Source of the DNA: an uncultured Sphingomonadales bacterium
GTDB lineage: Bacteria > Pseudomonadota > Alphaproteobacteria > Sphingomonadales > Sphingomonadaceae
Assembly (NCBI GenBank): GCA_903821685.1
Contig: CAIJLW010000024.1
Span: 58,729 to 122,728 of the forward strand
Direction: 5' to 3'
Length of the DNA stretch: 64,000 bases
The notes below the pieces were generated by a model that saw only the letters and a list, made by a program, of their open reading frames with translations, was not told where the DNA came from and did not search any database. Both the position numbers and the translations under genes were made by a program. Below, piece by piece: positions 23,918-33,700 of the stretch (its first letter is position 1; the number at the start of each line of letters is the position of its first letter).

Positions 23918-24067
23918 CTCAGCAGGCATGGCAAGCGGCTCGAGCAGGGGTTTTATGGCGTGTACATCGGCCTGCAACATATATCTAAAGCCCTATGATG
24001 CGTTAAGGCTTATGCAATGCCGGGTCGAGTTTCAGGTTCTTGCGGCGCCGCGCGACATGTGTGTTGC
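23918..24067 (-). pseudogene. decayed 3' fragment of a response regulator gene
   Basis: This stretch is a degraded copy of the last 150 nt of the regulator at 22241. On the minus strand one frame reads 'THVARRRKNLKLDPAL', against 'THVARLRKNLKLDPAC' in the intact gene. After a frameshift it reads 'LNAS*GFRYMLQADVHA', against 'LSALYGFGYTLQADVHA'. The in-frame TAG and the shift make it non-functional. It stands upstream of the intact EAL-like gene, in the same order as regulator and EAL remnant at the other copy. Confidence 0.85.
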
Positions 24068-24170
24068 CAGTTGGGGGGAGGCTGACACCGTCAATGCAGT
24101 TTTGTATTCCTGAATACTGACTTTATTGCTTTTTTAGAGATGTGGCATGTCGCCGCATGATTGAAGTTGT

Positions 24171-25217
24171 TTATGTCTTCGGGTGAATTTCGTTGTGGTG
24201 GTCGATGATCGCGCGGGCAACATTTTGCATCAGGCCGTTCGTTACCTGCATATTGGAACGTGTCTGCGCGATCATGACAGCTACCGGATAAAGGCAACCA
24301 TCTGGTGCCTTCATTACGCCTACATCGTTAATCGCGGTCGACGTCGAACCAAGGACTTGTCCGGTCCCCGTTTTATGCGCGAGGCTCCAGTGCGGGGCGA
24401 GCCCTGAGCGCAGTCGGGATTTGCCGGTGTATGTGCCTTCCATCAGCTTTAGCAATTTTGCACCGGGGTCATTGGGGCCACGTTCACTGAACCGCTTTAG
24501 TACCAGAACAATGGTCCCGGGCGCGGCGCCATCAAGGGGCGCTTCCAGATAGGCTGCCAATGCTGCCTCACGCTTTTCCATCGGAATACGCGACCGCTGC
24601 GCCTTGAATGCATTGCCTTGTCGATATTGTGGTTTCCACTCAACGCCAGCGATTGCGCTTTGCAGCAGGACTTCGCCCGGACCGAAGCGAATGGACGTTA
24701 CCTTGCGCCGGTCAAGCATCTTGTTGATCGATTTTGGACCACCAGCTAAGTGCAACAACACGCTGTTCGCCAGATTGTCACTGGCATTAATGGCGTGCGC
24801 GAGCAATTCGCGTATAGGCATTTCGAATGAGTCCCGACCGTCGAGATAACGTTTTAAAGGCTGGCTGAAGACAACTACGTCGTCGCCGCTGACCCGGATG
24901 CGCTTATCCAGCGACAATTTGCCCGCAGCCTCCTGTTCCAAGATCGTCAGCGCAACCCACATTTTGGAAACGCTTTGCTGCGGAAAGCGTTCGGTCTGTC
25001 GCTTGCCGATAATCTCGTTGGAAAGTGGGGGATATATGGCAATACCAACGCGGCCCGGAAACTTCTTCCAGAGCGCATCAATTTCAGACTGAAGCTTGGC
25101 ATCCGCTGCAGCAATGGCATTGGTCGTTTTATTGGGTGAAGCCTCACCGGCTAAAGCTGTTGCCGTAAATGCCGATACGCCCAGGGCGATGGCGATAGCC
25201 TTTATATAGCCGCGCAT
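24171..25217 (-). CDS. class A beta-lactamase-family serine hydrolase
   Basis: A 348-residue exported protein. A signal peptide is clear at residues 1-24, with 'TALAGEA' near the cut. Active-site motifs are in family order: SVSK (Ser82-Lys85), SDN (146-148) and KTG (282-284). A Glu at 182 in 'GPGEVLLQ' may be the general base, but the classic ExxLN pattern is not clean, so activity on beta-lactams is uncertain. It is longer than usual class A enzymes (about 290), with an extra basic stretch around 195-220. The start ATG 25217 is chosen because it gives the signal peptide. It begins 5 nt after the preceding coiled-coil membrane gene. Confidence 0.85.
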   Translation of the reverse strand: MRGYIKAIAIALGVSAFTATALAGEASPNKTTNAIAAADAKLQSEIDALWKKFPGRVGIAIYPPLSNEIIGKRQTERFPQQSVSKMWVALTILEQEAAGKLSLDKRIRVSGDDVVVFSQPLKRYLDGRDSFEMPIRELLAHAINASDNLANSVLLHLAGGPKSINKMLDRRKVTSIRFGPGEVLLQSAIAGVEWKPQYRQGNAFKAQRSRIPMEKREAALAAYLEAPLDGAAPGTIVLVLKRFSERGPNDPGAKLLKLMEGTYTGKSRLRSGLAPHWSLAHKTGTGQVLGSTSTAINDVGVMKAPDGCLYPVAVMIAQTRSNMQVTNGLMQNVARAIIDHHNEIHPKT

Positions 25218-25222
25218 GATAT

Positions 25223-25774
25223 TTAACTTTTTGTTGGAGCCGGGGCAGCGGTTGGTATGCCAGCCTTCATGGGAGATTTTACCGTGGCTGGCGTGGAGCC
25301 GAAATCGAACCAACGCGAGTCACTGGCTGCAGTCACAAGCAGGATGGAGAGTATCGCGATCTGGATCAGAACAATGATAGCTATCCAAGCCTTTGCATGG
25401 CGAAGAATTTGGGCAACAACAATGCTGTTCGCCTCAAATTCATGGTGAATAAGGTCTGTCGTCATGCGGATTTCTGATACGGAAAGACTGTGGCTCTGGC
25501 GCAATTCGACCAACTCTTTCTCTAGCGCGCGCACCGTTTTTACGATTTCAGCATGTCGCTGCTGCGTGCCATCCTGAATGCTATCGAGATGCTCACGGAT
25601 CATCTGTTCCGCACTTGCAGGCTTAACGCCAGCGGCTTTCAGTAGCCGCCCAAGGCCCTCAAGCTGCTTTACCTTAGCTGTCATTTTTAATGGCCGTTGA
25701 CCTTGTTTTGAAACGTGAATGCGCCATTGGACCGGTCGAAGGATGGCGTAAACTTGTTCCTGAAGGTTGGGCAT
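25223..25774 (-). CDS. coiled-coil protein with C-terminal membrane anchor
   Basis: Up to 183 residues; I do not recognise the family. A soluble helical part with heptad-like charge pattern (about 60-125, 'VKTVRALEKELVELRQ') is followed by one strong transmembrane helix (about 129-150, 'AWIAIIVLIQIAILSILLV') and a short Pro/Ala/Thr tail. An alternative start is ATG 25684 (MTAKVKQLEG). It is cotranscribed with the beta-lactamase-like gene and divergent from phaC, 123 nt away. The layout would suit a membrane tether or scaffold, but nothing in the sequence proves a role. Confidence 0.6.
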   Translation of the reverse strand: MPNLQEQVYAILRPVQWRIHVSKQGQRPLKMTAKVKQLEGLGRLLKAAGVKPASAEQMIREHLDSIQDGTQQRHAEIVKTVRALEKELVELRQSHSLSVSEIRMTTDLIHHEFEANSIVVAQILRHAKAWIAIIVLIQIAILSILLVTAASDSRWFDFGSTPATVKSPMKAGIPTAAPAPTKS

Positions 25775-25897
25775 TAAGATACGTCGCGGCTTGTCTCTAG
25801 TTCAGATATACTTGTTTGCAATTGTTCACATTGCGAGGAGTATTTGACCAAATGGTCGGGCCGTGTAATTCTGCGCAGGAGGGCAAAGGAGAGGACC

Positions 25898-27655
25898 ATG
25901 GCGAGCAAGGCGGAAACCGGCGGAAACGCGAAAACGGGCAAAAAGAAATCGCAAAAGAAAGGCGCGCCTTTTTCGGGGATTGCAGGGGCATTTGATGCTG
26001 CTAATGATGCCACCATGGCGCTCGGCCCGCTCGCCGGTTTGGCGCGAGAGGATTTCATTGGCGCAATTGGCCTAATGCTCCGCCAAACCGCGACCAACCC
26101 TGATAAGGCTTGGAAGGCGACAACCAACTTCTCCGAAGATGTTATTAAGATCATGACCGGAAAGTCCGACCTTGCGCCTGACCCCAAAGACAAGCGTTTC
26201 ATGGACCCGGCATGGACCTTCAATCCGTTTTTCAAGGCAGGCGCGCAATATTATCTAGCGGTGCAAAAGGGCGTCAAAAGCTATATTGAAGATCTCGACC
26301 TTGATGCGCTGGAGCGCGACCGCGCAAACTTCATTTCGCAGATCATCATCGACGCGATGTCGCCAACGAACAGCTTGATCGGTAACCCGACCGCACAGAA
26401 ACGGCTTGTAGACTCTGGCGGCCTTAGCCTCGTGAAGGGCCTGAAAAACGCATATAATGACATGGTCCACAACGATATGATGGTGAGCCAGGTCAACAAA
26501 AAGCCGTTCAAGCTTGGCGAGAATGTCGCGACCGCAAAGGGTGCGGTTGTGTATCGCGATGAACGTTTTGAACTCATCCAATATGCGCCCACTACCGACA
26601 AGGTGTTCGCAACGCCACAACTCACCATTCCGCCGCAAATCAACAAAATGTATATCAATGATCTGTCGCCGGAAAAATCGATCATCAAATGGCAGACCGA
26701 CCACGGAATTCAGCCATTCATGATTTCATGGCGTAACCCCACCCACGACATGGGCGTTTGGGGCATGGCCGAATATATCGAGAGTTGCATCAAGGCACTT
26801 GATGTCGTGTGTGAGATTACTGGCAGCAACAAAGTCAATATTTCCGGCGGCTGTTCCGGCGGGCAGACGATGTCGGTGCTGCTCTCCAAACTCGCATCGA
26901 TGGGGGACACGCGCGCTAATGCCATCACCATGATGGTATGTGTTCTCGAACCCAGGCCCGGCGACACTGAGGCGGCGAGCCTTGTGTCGCACAATGGCAT
27001 TGCGCTGGCACGGCAACGCGCCGCGAAAAAGGGCGTGATTGAAGGCAGCAGCCTTGCGCGCGGTTTTGCATGGTTGCGCCCCAACGACCTGATCTGGAAC
27101 TATGTCATCAACAACTATCTGCTCGGCGATGATCCGCCTGCGTTTGATATCCTGTTCTGGAATGCCGATGCGACCAACCTGTCATCGGCGTTGATGGGCG
27201 ACTTTTTGGAGCTGTTTGAGGCCAATGCTTATGCTGCGCCGGGTACGCTCGACATTGCAGGACATACGCTTGATTTGACCAAGGTGACGGGCGATTTGTT
27301 CGTTTTGGGCGGGACAACCGACCACATTACGCCATGGCGCGCATGTTACCGTTCGACGCAATTGTTCGGCAGCAAAAACGTCGAATTCATCCTGAGCCAG
27401 GCTGGCCATATGCAAGCGATCCTCAACCCGCCCGGCAACCCCAAGGCGAAATACTGGAAGCATTCAAACGGCAAGACCCCAGCCGACGTCACTGAATGGA
27501 TGAAAGGCACCGAAGAAGTCGCCGGAAGCTGGTGGCCATATTGGATGGAGTGGCTCCACGCCCGCTCCGGCGCAGAGGTTGCTCCACCTGCAACCCAGGG
27601 GAGTAAAAAGCACCCAGCTATGGAACCCGCACCTGGACTGTACGTTTTGGAGTGA
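25898..27655 (+). CDS. phaC: polyhydroxyalkanoate synthase (class I type)
   Basis: About 585 residues. PHA synthases polymerise hydroxyacyl-CoA into storage polyester at granule surfaces. The lipase-like box GGCSGG carries the catalytic Cys 319. The Asp in 'GGTTDHITPW' and His in 'LSQAGHMQAILNP' complete the triad. 'SWRNPTHDMGVWGM' is another synthase signature. The N-terminal 25 residues are Lys-rich. Start ATG 25898 has AGGAG about 5 nt upstream; an in-frame ATG at 25844 adds 18 residues without support. phaZ follows by 105 nt. No phaA, phaB or phasin was recognised nearby. Confidence 0.93.
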   Translation: MASKAETGGNAKTGKKKSQKKGAPFSGIAGAFDAANDATMALGPLAGLAREDFIGAIGLMLRQTATNPDKAWKATTNFSEDVIKIMTGKSDLAPDPKDKRFMDPAWTFNPFFKAGAQYYLAVQKGVKSYIEDLDLDALERDRANFISQIIIDAMSPTNSLIGNPTAQKRLVDSGGLSLVKGLKNAYNDMVHNDMMVSQVNKKPFKLGENVATAKGAVVYRDERFELIQYAPTTDKVFATPQLTIPPQINKMYINDLSPEKSIIKWQTDHGIQPFMISWRNPTHDMGVWGMAEYIESCIKALDVVCEITGSNKVNISGGCSGGQTMSVLLSKLASMGDTRANAITMMVCVLEPRPGDTEAASLVSHNGIALARQRAAKKGVIEGSSLARGFAWLRPNDLIWNYVINNYLLGDDPPAFDILFWNADATNLSSALMGDFLELFEANAYAAPGTLDIAGHTLDLTKVTGDLFVLGGTTDHITPWRACYRSTQLFGSKNVEFILSQAGHMQAILNPPGNPKAKYWKHSNGKTPADVTEWMKGTEEVAGSWWPYWMEWLHARSGAEVAPPATQGSKKHPAMEPAPGLYVLE

Positions 27656-27760
27656 CGCGTTTGATCAGGTGTTGTGGCATCGCTTATTCTTCCTTGCGTG
27701 CAGGGGACCAGCCGCTAAACTGTATGCAACGCCCGCGATAGGCACGGCAAAGGAACATAT

Positions 27761-28594
27761 ATGAGCAAAAACCGCGCGCCGACATTCAGCATGGAAACCG
27801 TTGATGGCCGAGTATTGCGGGTCGCGGTTTGGCGTGCCAGTGCGCCAACCCATAATCTGCCGATCTTGTTCTTTAACGGCATTGGCGCGAATATTGAGGC
27901 GATGGCGCCGATGGCCGAACTGTTGGATGACCGCGACTTTATTACTTTTGATATGCCCGGTATCGGCGGATCTCCAGATCCGGTTGTGCCGTATAATGCG
28001 ATCCTCATGTCACGGATTGCGGCATTGCTGCTTGATCGGTTTGAGATGTCCGTTGTCGACGTGATGGGCGTCAGTTGGGGCGGGGCGATGGCACAGCAAT
28101 TTGCGTTGCAGAATCCAGCGCGTATCAACAAACTCATCCTGTGCGCAACCAGCGCAGGCATGTTGATGGTGCCTGGTAATCCTGCCGCTTTGGTCAAAAT
28201 GGCCGACCCGCGGCGTTACACAGACCCCGACTTCATGGCGAAGCATTTCAAGACGCTTTACGGCGGCATGGTGGGTAATAAGTCGGAGCATATTAGCCGG
28301 ATCACGCCGCCATCGAAGACCGGATATTTCTACCAGTTGATGGCGATGATGGGATGGACCAGCGCGCCATTCCTGCCTTTTTTGAAAACTGAAACATTGG
28401 TCATGATGGGCGATGATGATCAGATTGTACCGCTGGCGAATGGTAAGTTTTTAAATTTCCTGATCCCCAACAGCGAATTGTTCGTGGTGAAAAATGGTGG
28501 GCATTTGTTCCTGCTGAGCCATGTCGAAGAAAGCATCACAGCTATTCGGGCATTTCTTGATCGCGATGCGGGCAAGGCACGCAAAGCAGCCTGA
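27761..28594 (+). CDS. phaZ: intracellular polyhydroxyalkanoate depolymerase, alpha/beta hydrolase
   Basis: A 277-residue alpha/beta hydrolase. The nucleophile elbow is 'GVSWGG', and the acid/base pair lies in 'GDDDQIVPL' and 'NGGHLFLLSH'. 'FFNGIGANIEAMAPM' is typical of medium-chain PHA depolymerases of the PhaZ family. It has no signal peptide, fitting a granule-degrading intracellular enzyme. Its place just after phaC supports a storage and mobilisation pair. A different small-ester substrate cannot be excluded from sequence alone. Confidence 0.88.
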   Translation: MSKNRAPTFSMETVDGRVLRVAVWRASAPTHNLPILFFNGIGANIEAMAPMAELLDDRDFITFDMPGIGGSPDPVVPYNAILMSRIAALLLDRFEMSVVDVMGVSWGGAMAQQFALQNPARINKLILCATSAGMLMVPGNPAALVKMADPRRYTDPDFMAKHFKTLYGGMVGNKSEHISRITPPSKTGYFYQLMAMMGWTSAPFLPFLKTETLVMMGDDDQIVPLANGKFLNFLIPNSELFVVKNGGHLFLLSHVEESITAIRAFLDRDAGKARKAA

Positions 28595-28733
28595 TCTCCG
28601 GCTGTGTTCCGGATTCTACAAACGACATGATAATGTCGCGATAGCGCGTTTTCCCTTAATTTTGAATTGTCACGATAACTTCGCAATTCACCCGCTAGAA
28701 CAATATCTTATTCAAAACGGGGGCAGGCACAGT

Positions 28734-29408
28734 ATGTTTAGAACTGTTGGTGTTATCGCTGGCGTGGACGCCGAAGCGGCTGCCCTGTTCCCCGGTCAAA
28801 GCGCAAATGTTGAGGCGCTGCACGGCTTTATGGTGCGGCAGGTGCAATTTGCGGACCGTAACATTGCCATTACGTGCAGCGGCATTGGCAAGGTAAACGC
28901 GGCAATGGCCGCAATGATGCTGGTTGAACATTATCATGCCGACCTTTTGATTGTTGTTGGCACGGCGGGTAAATTGAATGGCCGCGACGGGGCTTGCTTT
29001 CAGATCGTGGAGGCCGTGCAGGGCGATTATGGCGCATCACGCGCCGACGGCTTTGTGCATTATAGGGCAGGGGCATGGCCAATTGGAGAGGCGCATGCCG
29101 AACCTTTCTGCGCCGCTGTCATGCCGGAGACGGGCCTACCCAAGGTGCGTGTCATTACCAGTGATTGCTTTGTGGAAAGCGCTGACCATGGCGAACGGCT
29201 GCATAAGGCGTTGAGCGGTGATATTGTCGACATGGAAACCGCCGCCGTGGCACAGGCAGCTGCGCGCATGGACATTCCGTGGGCCGCGATAAAGGCCGTC
29301 AGCGATGATGCCAATGGCAATAGCGCGGGCGATTTTCAGGCCAATTTAAAATATGCTGCACGATTGGCGGCAGAGGCAACACAGCGCATGATTGCCGATT
29401 TACCGTAG
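28734..29408 (+). CDS. MTA/SAH nucleosidase-family protein
   Basis: A 224-residue member of the PNP/UDP phosphorylase superfamily. 'SGIGKVNAAMAAMML' binds the nucleobase side, and 'DIVDMETAAVAQAA' with 'KAVSDDANG' matches the MtnN substrate site with its conserved Met-Glu and Asp. Likely reaction: cleavage of methylthioadenosine or S-adenosylhomocysteine. The start ATG 28734 follows a G-rich stretch; a longer in-frame ORF from 28521 overlaps phaZ and is not supported. It converges with the DUF445 gene, leaving only 2 nt between stops. Confidence 0.82.
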   Translation: MFRTVGVIAGVDAEAAALFPGQSANVEALHGFMVRQVQFADRNIAITCSGIGKVNAAMAAMMLVEHYHADLLIVVGTAGKLNGRDGACFQIVEAVQGDYGASRADGFVHYRAGAWPIGEAHAEPFCAAVMPETGLPKVRVITSDCFVESADHGERLHKALSGDIVDMETAAVAQAAARMDIPWAAIKAVSDDANGNSAGDFQANLKYAARLAAEATQRMIADLP

Positions 29409-29410
29409 CG

Positions 29411-30691
29411 CTAAATTAGCAATCCCACGGCATGGATGATGATACCTGCCATGCCGCCTACCAACGTGCCGTTGATGCGGATGAACTGAAGGTCGCTGCC
29501 AACCGCATTTTCCACGCGATCCGTAATGGTGGATGCATCCCAGCGGGCAATAGTTTCGGACACCAGCTTGACGATGTTGTCGCCATAATTCTCGGTTGTG
29601 CCAACAATGGCGCGGCGGGCAAAGCGGTTGATTTGATGCTTGAGCCGTGCGTCTTCTTGCAAGGTTCCGCCAAGCTTAATCAGCGCATCGCCAAAACTTC
29701 CCGCCAGCGCCGCATCGGGGTTGCGGGCCGCCTTTAACAGGCCATCGCGGCCTTGATCCCACAGGCTGTTGATCCATTTGCTCATCGCAGGGTTTTCGAG
29801 CAATTGTCCCTTCCAGTGCGCGACCTTGGCTTGCAATTCCTTGTCATGACGCAGGTCGTGGGCAAGCTTTGCAAGCCCTTCTTCGCCCTTTTCCCGCAAC
29901 GGATGATCCGGGTCTTCGACCATTTCATGCAGCAGCTTATTCAAGCCATTGACGATGGCGTTAGCCAGTTTTTCGTCAAGGCCAGTCCAGCGCATGATCG
30001 TGTTGGCCCGTTCCTCAACCATTTCGCGGATGAGATGTTCATTGGCCTCCAACGTTGCCGACGCCCATTTGATGATACTGTCGAGCACAGGGATATGCCG
30101 CCGTTCGCGGATCATCGCGCTCAATAGCTGCCCAAGCAAAGGCGCGATATCGAGCTTATCAAGTTGTTTGCGGATCGCGCCCTTTGCAACGCCGCCGAGG
30201 CGTTCATCATCCAAAGCCGCGATGATATCACCCATCAGCCGCGATGCCCCCATGCGCATGCGACCTTCGCCGCCTGAGGGGGCACTGAGGAATTTGCCCA
30301 TTGCGCCTGCCACATCCATGCGCTGCACGCGGCGGGCAACGACCTTGGTTGTTAGGAAATTGGTGCGCAGGAAACTGGCCAATGTGCGGCCAAGCCGTTC
30401 CTTGTTATTCGGAATGATCGCGGTGTGCGGAATGGGTATGCCTAAAGGGTGCCTGAAGAGCGCTGTGACGGCAAACCAGTCGGCTAGGCCACCAACCATC
30501 CCAGCCTCGGCAAAGGCCCTTAAAAAGCCCCAATAGCCGTCGTAACGGGTTTCCATATATTTGCCGAAAACAAACAATGCCGCCATGCACAACAGCAATG
30601 CCGTTGCGATAATGCGCATTTGGCGCAGTTCGGCGTCGCGTTCGGCGTAACGGACTTTTTCCGACAGGCCCAGTTGATTGGCAGATTTCAC
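29411..30691 (-). CDS. DUF445 family membrane protein
   Basis: A 426-residue protein with hydrophobic helices near the N-terminus (about 28-46) and at the C-terminus ('GTLVGGMAGIIIHAVGLLI'). In between is a long helical region. 'AEAGMVGGLADWFAVTALFRHPLGIPIPHT' style sequence, here split over residues 62-92, is the DUF445/YjiN hallmark. Function is unknown in the family. It starts 43 nt after the RND pump stop on the same strand and probably belongs to that operon. Confidence 0.88.
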   Translation of the reverse strand: MKSANQLGLSEKVRYAERDAELRQMRIIATALLLCMAALFVFGKYMETRYDGYWGFLRAFAEAGMVGGLADWFAVTALFRHPLGIPIPHTAIIPNNKERLGRTLASFLRTNFLTTKVVARRVQRMDVAGAMGKFLSAPSGGEGRMRMGASRLMGDIIAALDDERLGGVAKGAIRKQLDKLDIAPLLGQLLSAMIRERRHIPVLDSIIKWASATLEANEHLIREMVEERANTIMRWTGLDEKLANAIVNGLNKLLHEMVEDPDHPLREKGEEGLAKLAHDLRHDKELQAKVAHWKGQLLENPAMSKWINSLWDQGRDGLLKAARNPDAALAGSFGDALIKLGGTLQEDARLKHQINRFARRAIVGTTENYGDNIVKLVSETIARWDASTITDRVENAVGSDLQFIRINGTLVGGMAGIIIHAVGLLI

Positions 30692-30734
30692 ATCATTGCC
30701 TTAGCCAAGGCGCGCCATGCTGCCAAGCACAGCG

Positions 30735-33700
30735 TCACTCTGCCGGCTGAAGTCCGCCCAAGTCGCCTTTGCCGGGGGCATTGCCGGTCGGCTTAGCGGG
30801 CTCCGCAACTATCTCTTTATCCTTTGTGGGATCATAGGTTAGCAACCGCGAACGCAACCATGGGCCAACGCGCTTTTCAAATCCGTCGGCCAGGCTGAAC
30901 CCGGCAGGGACGATAAGCAAGGTTAGCAACGTCGAGACGATAAGGCCGCCAATGACGACTGTGCCCATGGGCGAGCGCCATTGGCCATCACCGCCTAACG
31001 AAAGCGCCGTGGGGACCATGCCAGCTGTCATGGCAACGGTTGTCATAACGATTGGCTGGGCACGCTTATGACCAGCTTCCATAATCGCCTGAAACTTTGG
31101 TACGCCGCGCGCCATTTCCTCAATCGCAAAGTCGATTAACAGGATCGAGTTTTTCGCCACGATACCAAAGAGCATTAAGATGCCGATGAAGACAGGCATT
31201 GAAATCGGCTGACCAACCAGTGCAAGCGCAACCAAGCCGCCCAACGGCGCGAGCAAGAGTGACCCCATATTGACCAGAGGGGACATGAAGCGATGGTAAA
31301 GAAGAACCAGCACTGCAAACACCAGTAAGGTTCCTGAAATCAGCGCAACCAAAAAGTCCTGTTGCATTTCCTGCTCCCATTCTTGACTGCCAAAGGGTGC
31401 ACGCGAGACGCCCGTTGGTAGGTTTTTCATTATGGGAAGGTCATTGATTTTCTTGTCCGCGTCAGAGGACACGATGCCAGGAGCAAAGTCTGCACCAACA
31501 AAGGTGCGGAAATTCTGATTACGGCGCTGAACCGATGTTGGACCTGCGCCAAAGCTGATGTCAGCCACGCGGGACAATGGAACAGATCCGCCAGTCGCCA
31601 ATGGCACAGGTAAGTTTCGAATGACATCAAGGCTTTGACGTGACTCTCTCGCCAACATCACGCGGATCGGGATCTGACGATCAGACAGCGAGAACTTCGC
31701 GCTATTCTGGTCAATATCGCCCAGCGTTGCGATGCGTATCGTTTGGCTCAGCGCTACGGTTGATACGCCAAGCTGTGACGCGATGTCATTGCGCGGCGTT
31801 ATGATCAACTCTGGACGCTGCAAATCTGCGGAGATGCGGGGTGCACGCAGTTCGGGCAAACCCTTCATTTGTTCGACCAGCGTTGCCGCTGTCTTGTCGA
31901 GCATCTTTGGATCTGATCCTGATAGCATAACCGAAACATCACGGCCTGAACCACCGCCGCCACCGCCGCCAGGGCCGTTAACCTGAAACGTGACCCGGGC
32001 ATCCGCGATTTGCGTAAGCAAAGGCGTCAGGTCCTCTTCAAATTGCTGACTGGTCCGGGCCCGGTCATCATTCAATGTAATAAAAATGCTGGCGCCGCCT
32101 TCGCGAACGCTTTGCAATGCTGTTTTTACCTCAGGCTGTTTTTCGATGATCGCAGCGGCTTCGCTAGCAATTTCCCGCGTGCGTTCCAGCGTGGTTCCGG
32201 GAACCATTTCAATGCGTACGCGGCTGAAATCGGTATCCCCATCGGGGAAGAACTGCTTTGGTAGGATGACAAGCAACGCAACCGTGAGCGCCAAAGCCAT
32301 CGCACCTATACCCATCATCCAACGTCGGTGACCAAGTGACCAGCGCAGGATTTTCATATATCGATCGATCCAGCTAGCTTCGCCATGTTCAGCCAATCCA
32401 GTGGATTTAAGGAAATAGGCGGCAATCATCGGTGTGATCATTCGGGCCACAGCAAGGCTCATCAGAACCGAGGCAACAACAGTCAGGCCGAAATTCTTAA
32501 AAAACTGCCCCGCTACGCCGGGCATTAGGCCAACTGGTAAAAACACTGCGACGATCGAAAATGTGGTCGCAACCACGGCAAGCCCGATTTCATCAGCGGC
32601 ATCTATAGATGCCTGATAGGCGGATTTGCCCATCCGCATATGCCGGACAATATTTTCAATTTCCACAATGGCGTCATCGACCAATACCCCGGCCACAAGA
32701 CCAAGCGCCAACAGCGACATGGTGTTCAGCGTGAAGCCCATCAGGTCCAAAAACCAGAAAGTCGGAATGGCCGACAAGGGAATGGCAATCGCTGAAATAA
32801 TCGTCGCGCGCCAATCGCGCAGGAACAAGAACACCACGACGATGGCTAGCAAAGCGCCCTCAATCATTGCTGCCATCGAGCTTTTATACTGGCCCTTGGT
32901 GTAATCGACGCTGTTGAACAGCGTGATGAAGTTAATGCCGGGATTTTCTTTTTTTATTTCCGCGATTTTGACCATCGCATCATCGAACACGGTAACATCG
33001 GACGCGCCCTTTGCGCGGGACATGCCGAAAGTCACAACTTGCTTGCCGCCTGCAAAGGCCATGGCTCTCTGCTCGCTGAAACCGTCAGTCACTGCAGCCA
33101 CATCGGCCAATTTGATTGAACGCCCGCCGCTGAGGCTAATTTGCGTTTGGCTCAGTTCAAAAGCGTTGGTCGCGTTGCCGAGAACGCGAACAGACTGACG
33201 TGAACCGGCGATTTGCGATTGGCCGCCGGACGCGTTGATGTTTTGCTGGCGGAGCACAGCGTTAATCTGGCTGGCGCTAACACCAAGTGATTGCATTTTT
33301 GCAGGATCAAGTACGACGCGGATTTCTCGGTTTACGCCGCCATTGCGGCTAACCGACGCCATGCCTTCAACCGACAGCAAACGGCGCGCAACGGTATCGT
33401 CGACGAACCAGCTTAATTGTTCAAGCGTCATGTCACTCGCTTCAACCGCGAAATAAGCGATTGGATCGCTGGACGTGGCAACCTTGAAAATTTGTGGTTC
33501 CAAGATGCCATCGGGCAAATCGCTGCGGATCTGGTCAACGGCGTTCTTTACTTCACTGACCGCGGCGTTGATGTCATCGCCAATTTCAAATTCAGCGCTA
33601 ATCGTGGTGTTGCCCTCGGTTGAAGAGGCGTCAATGTTACGAACGCCTTGAACACTGCGAATGGCAGATTCAACCTTCTGCGTAATCTGCGTTGTGATTT

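Noticed and set aside
23913..24113. 66-codon frame on the plus strand
   Set aside because: It is the reverse strand of the decayed response regulator tail.
24171..25217. Acquired antibiotic resistance gene
   Set aside because: No mobile element, integron or foreign context surrounds it, and its motifs are only partly like known resistance enzymes; it looks like a resident chromosomal family member.
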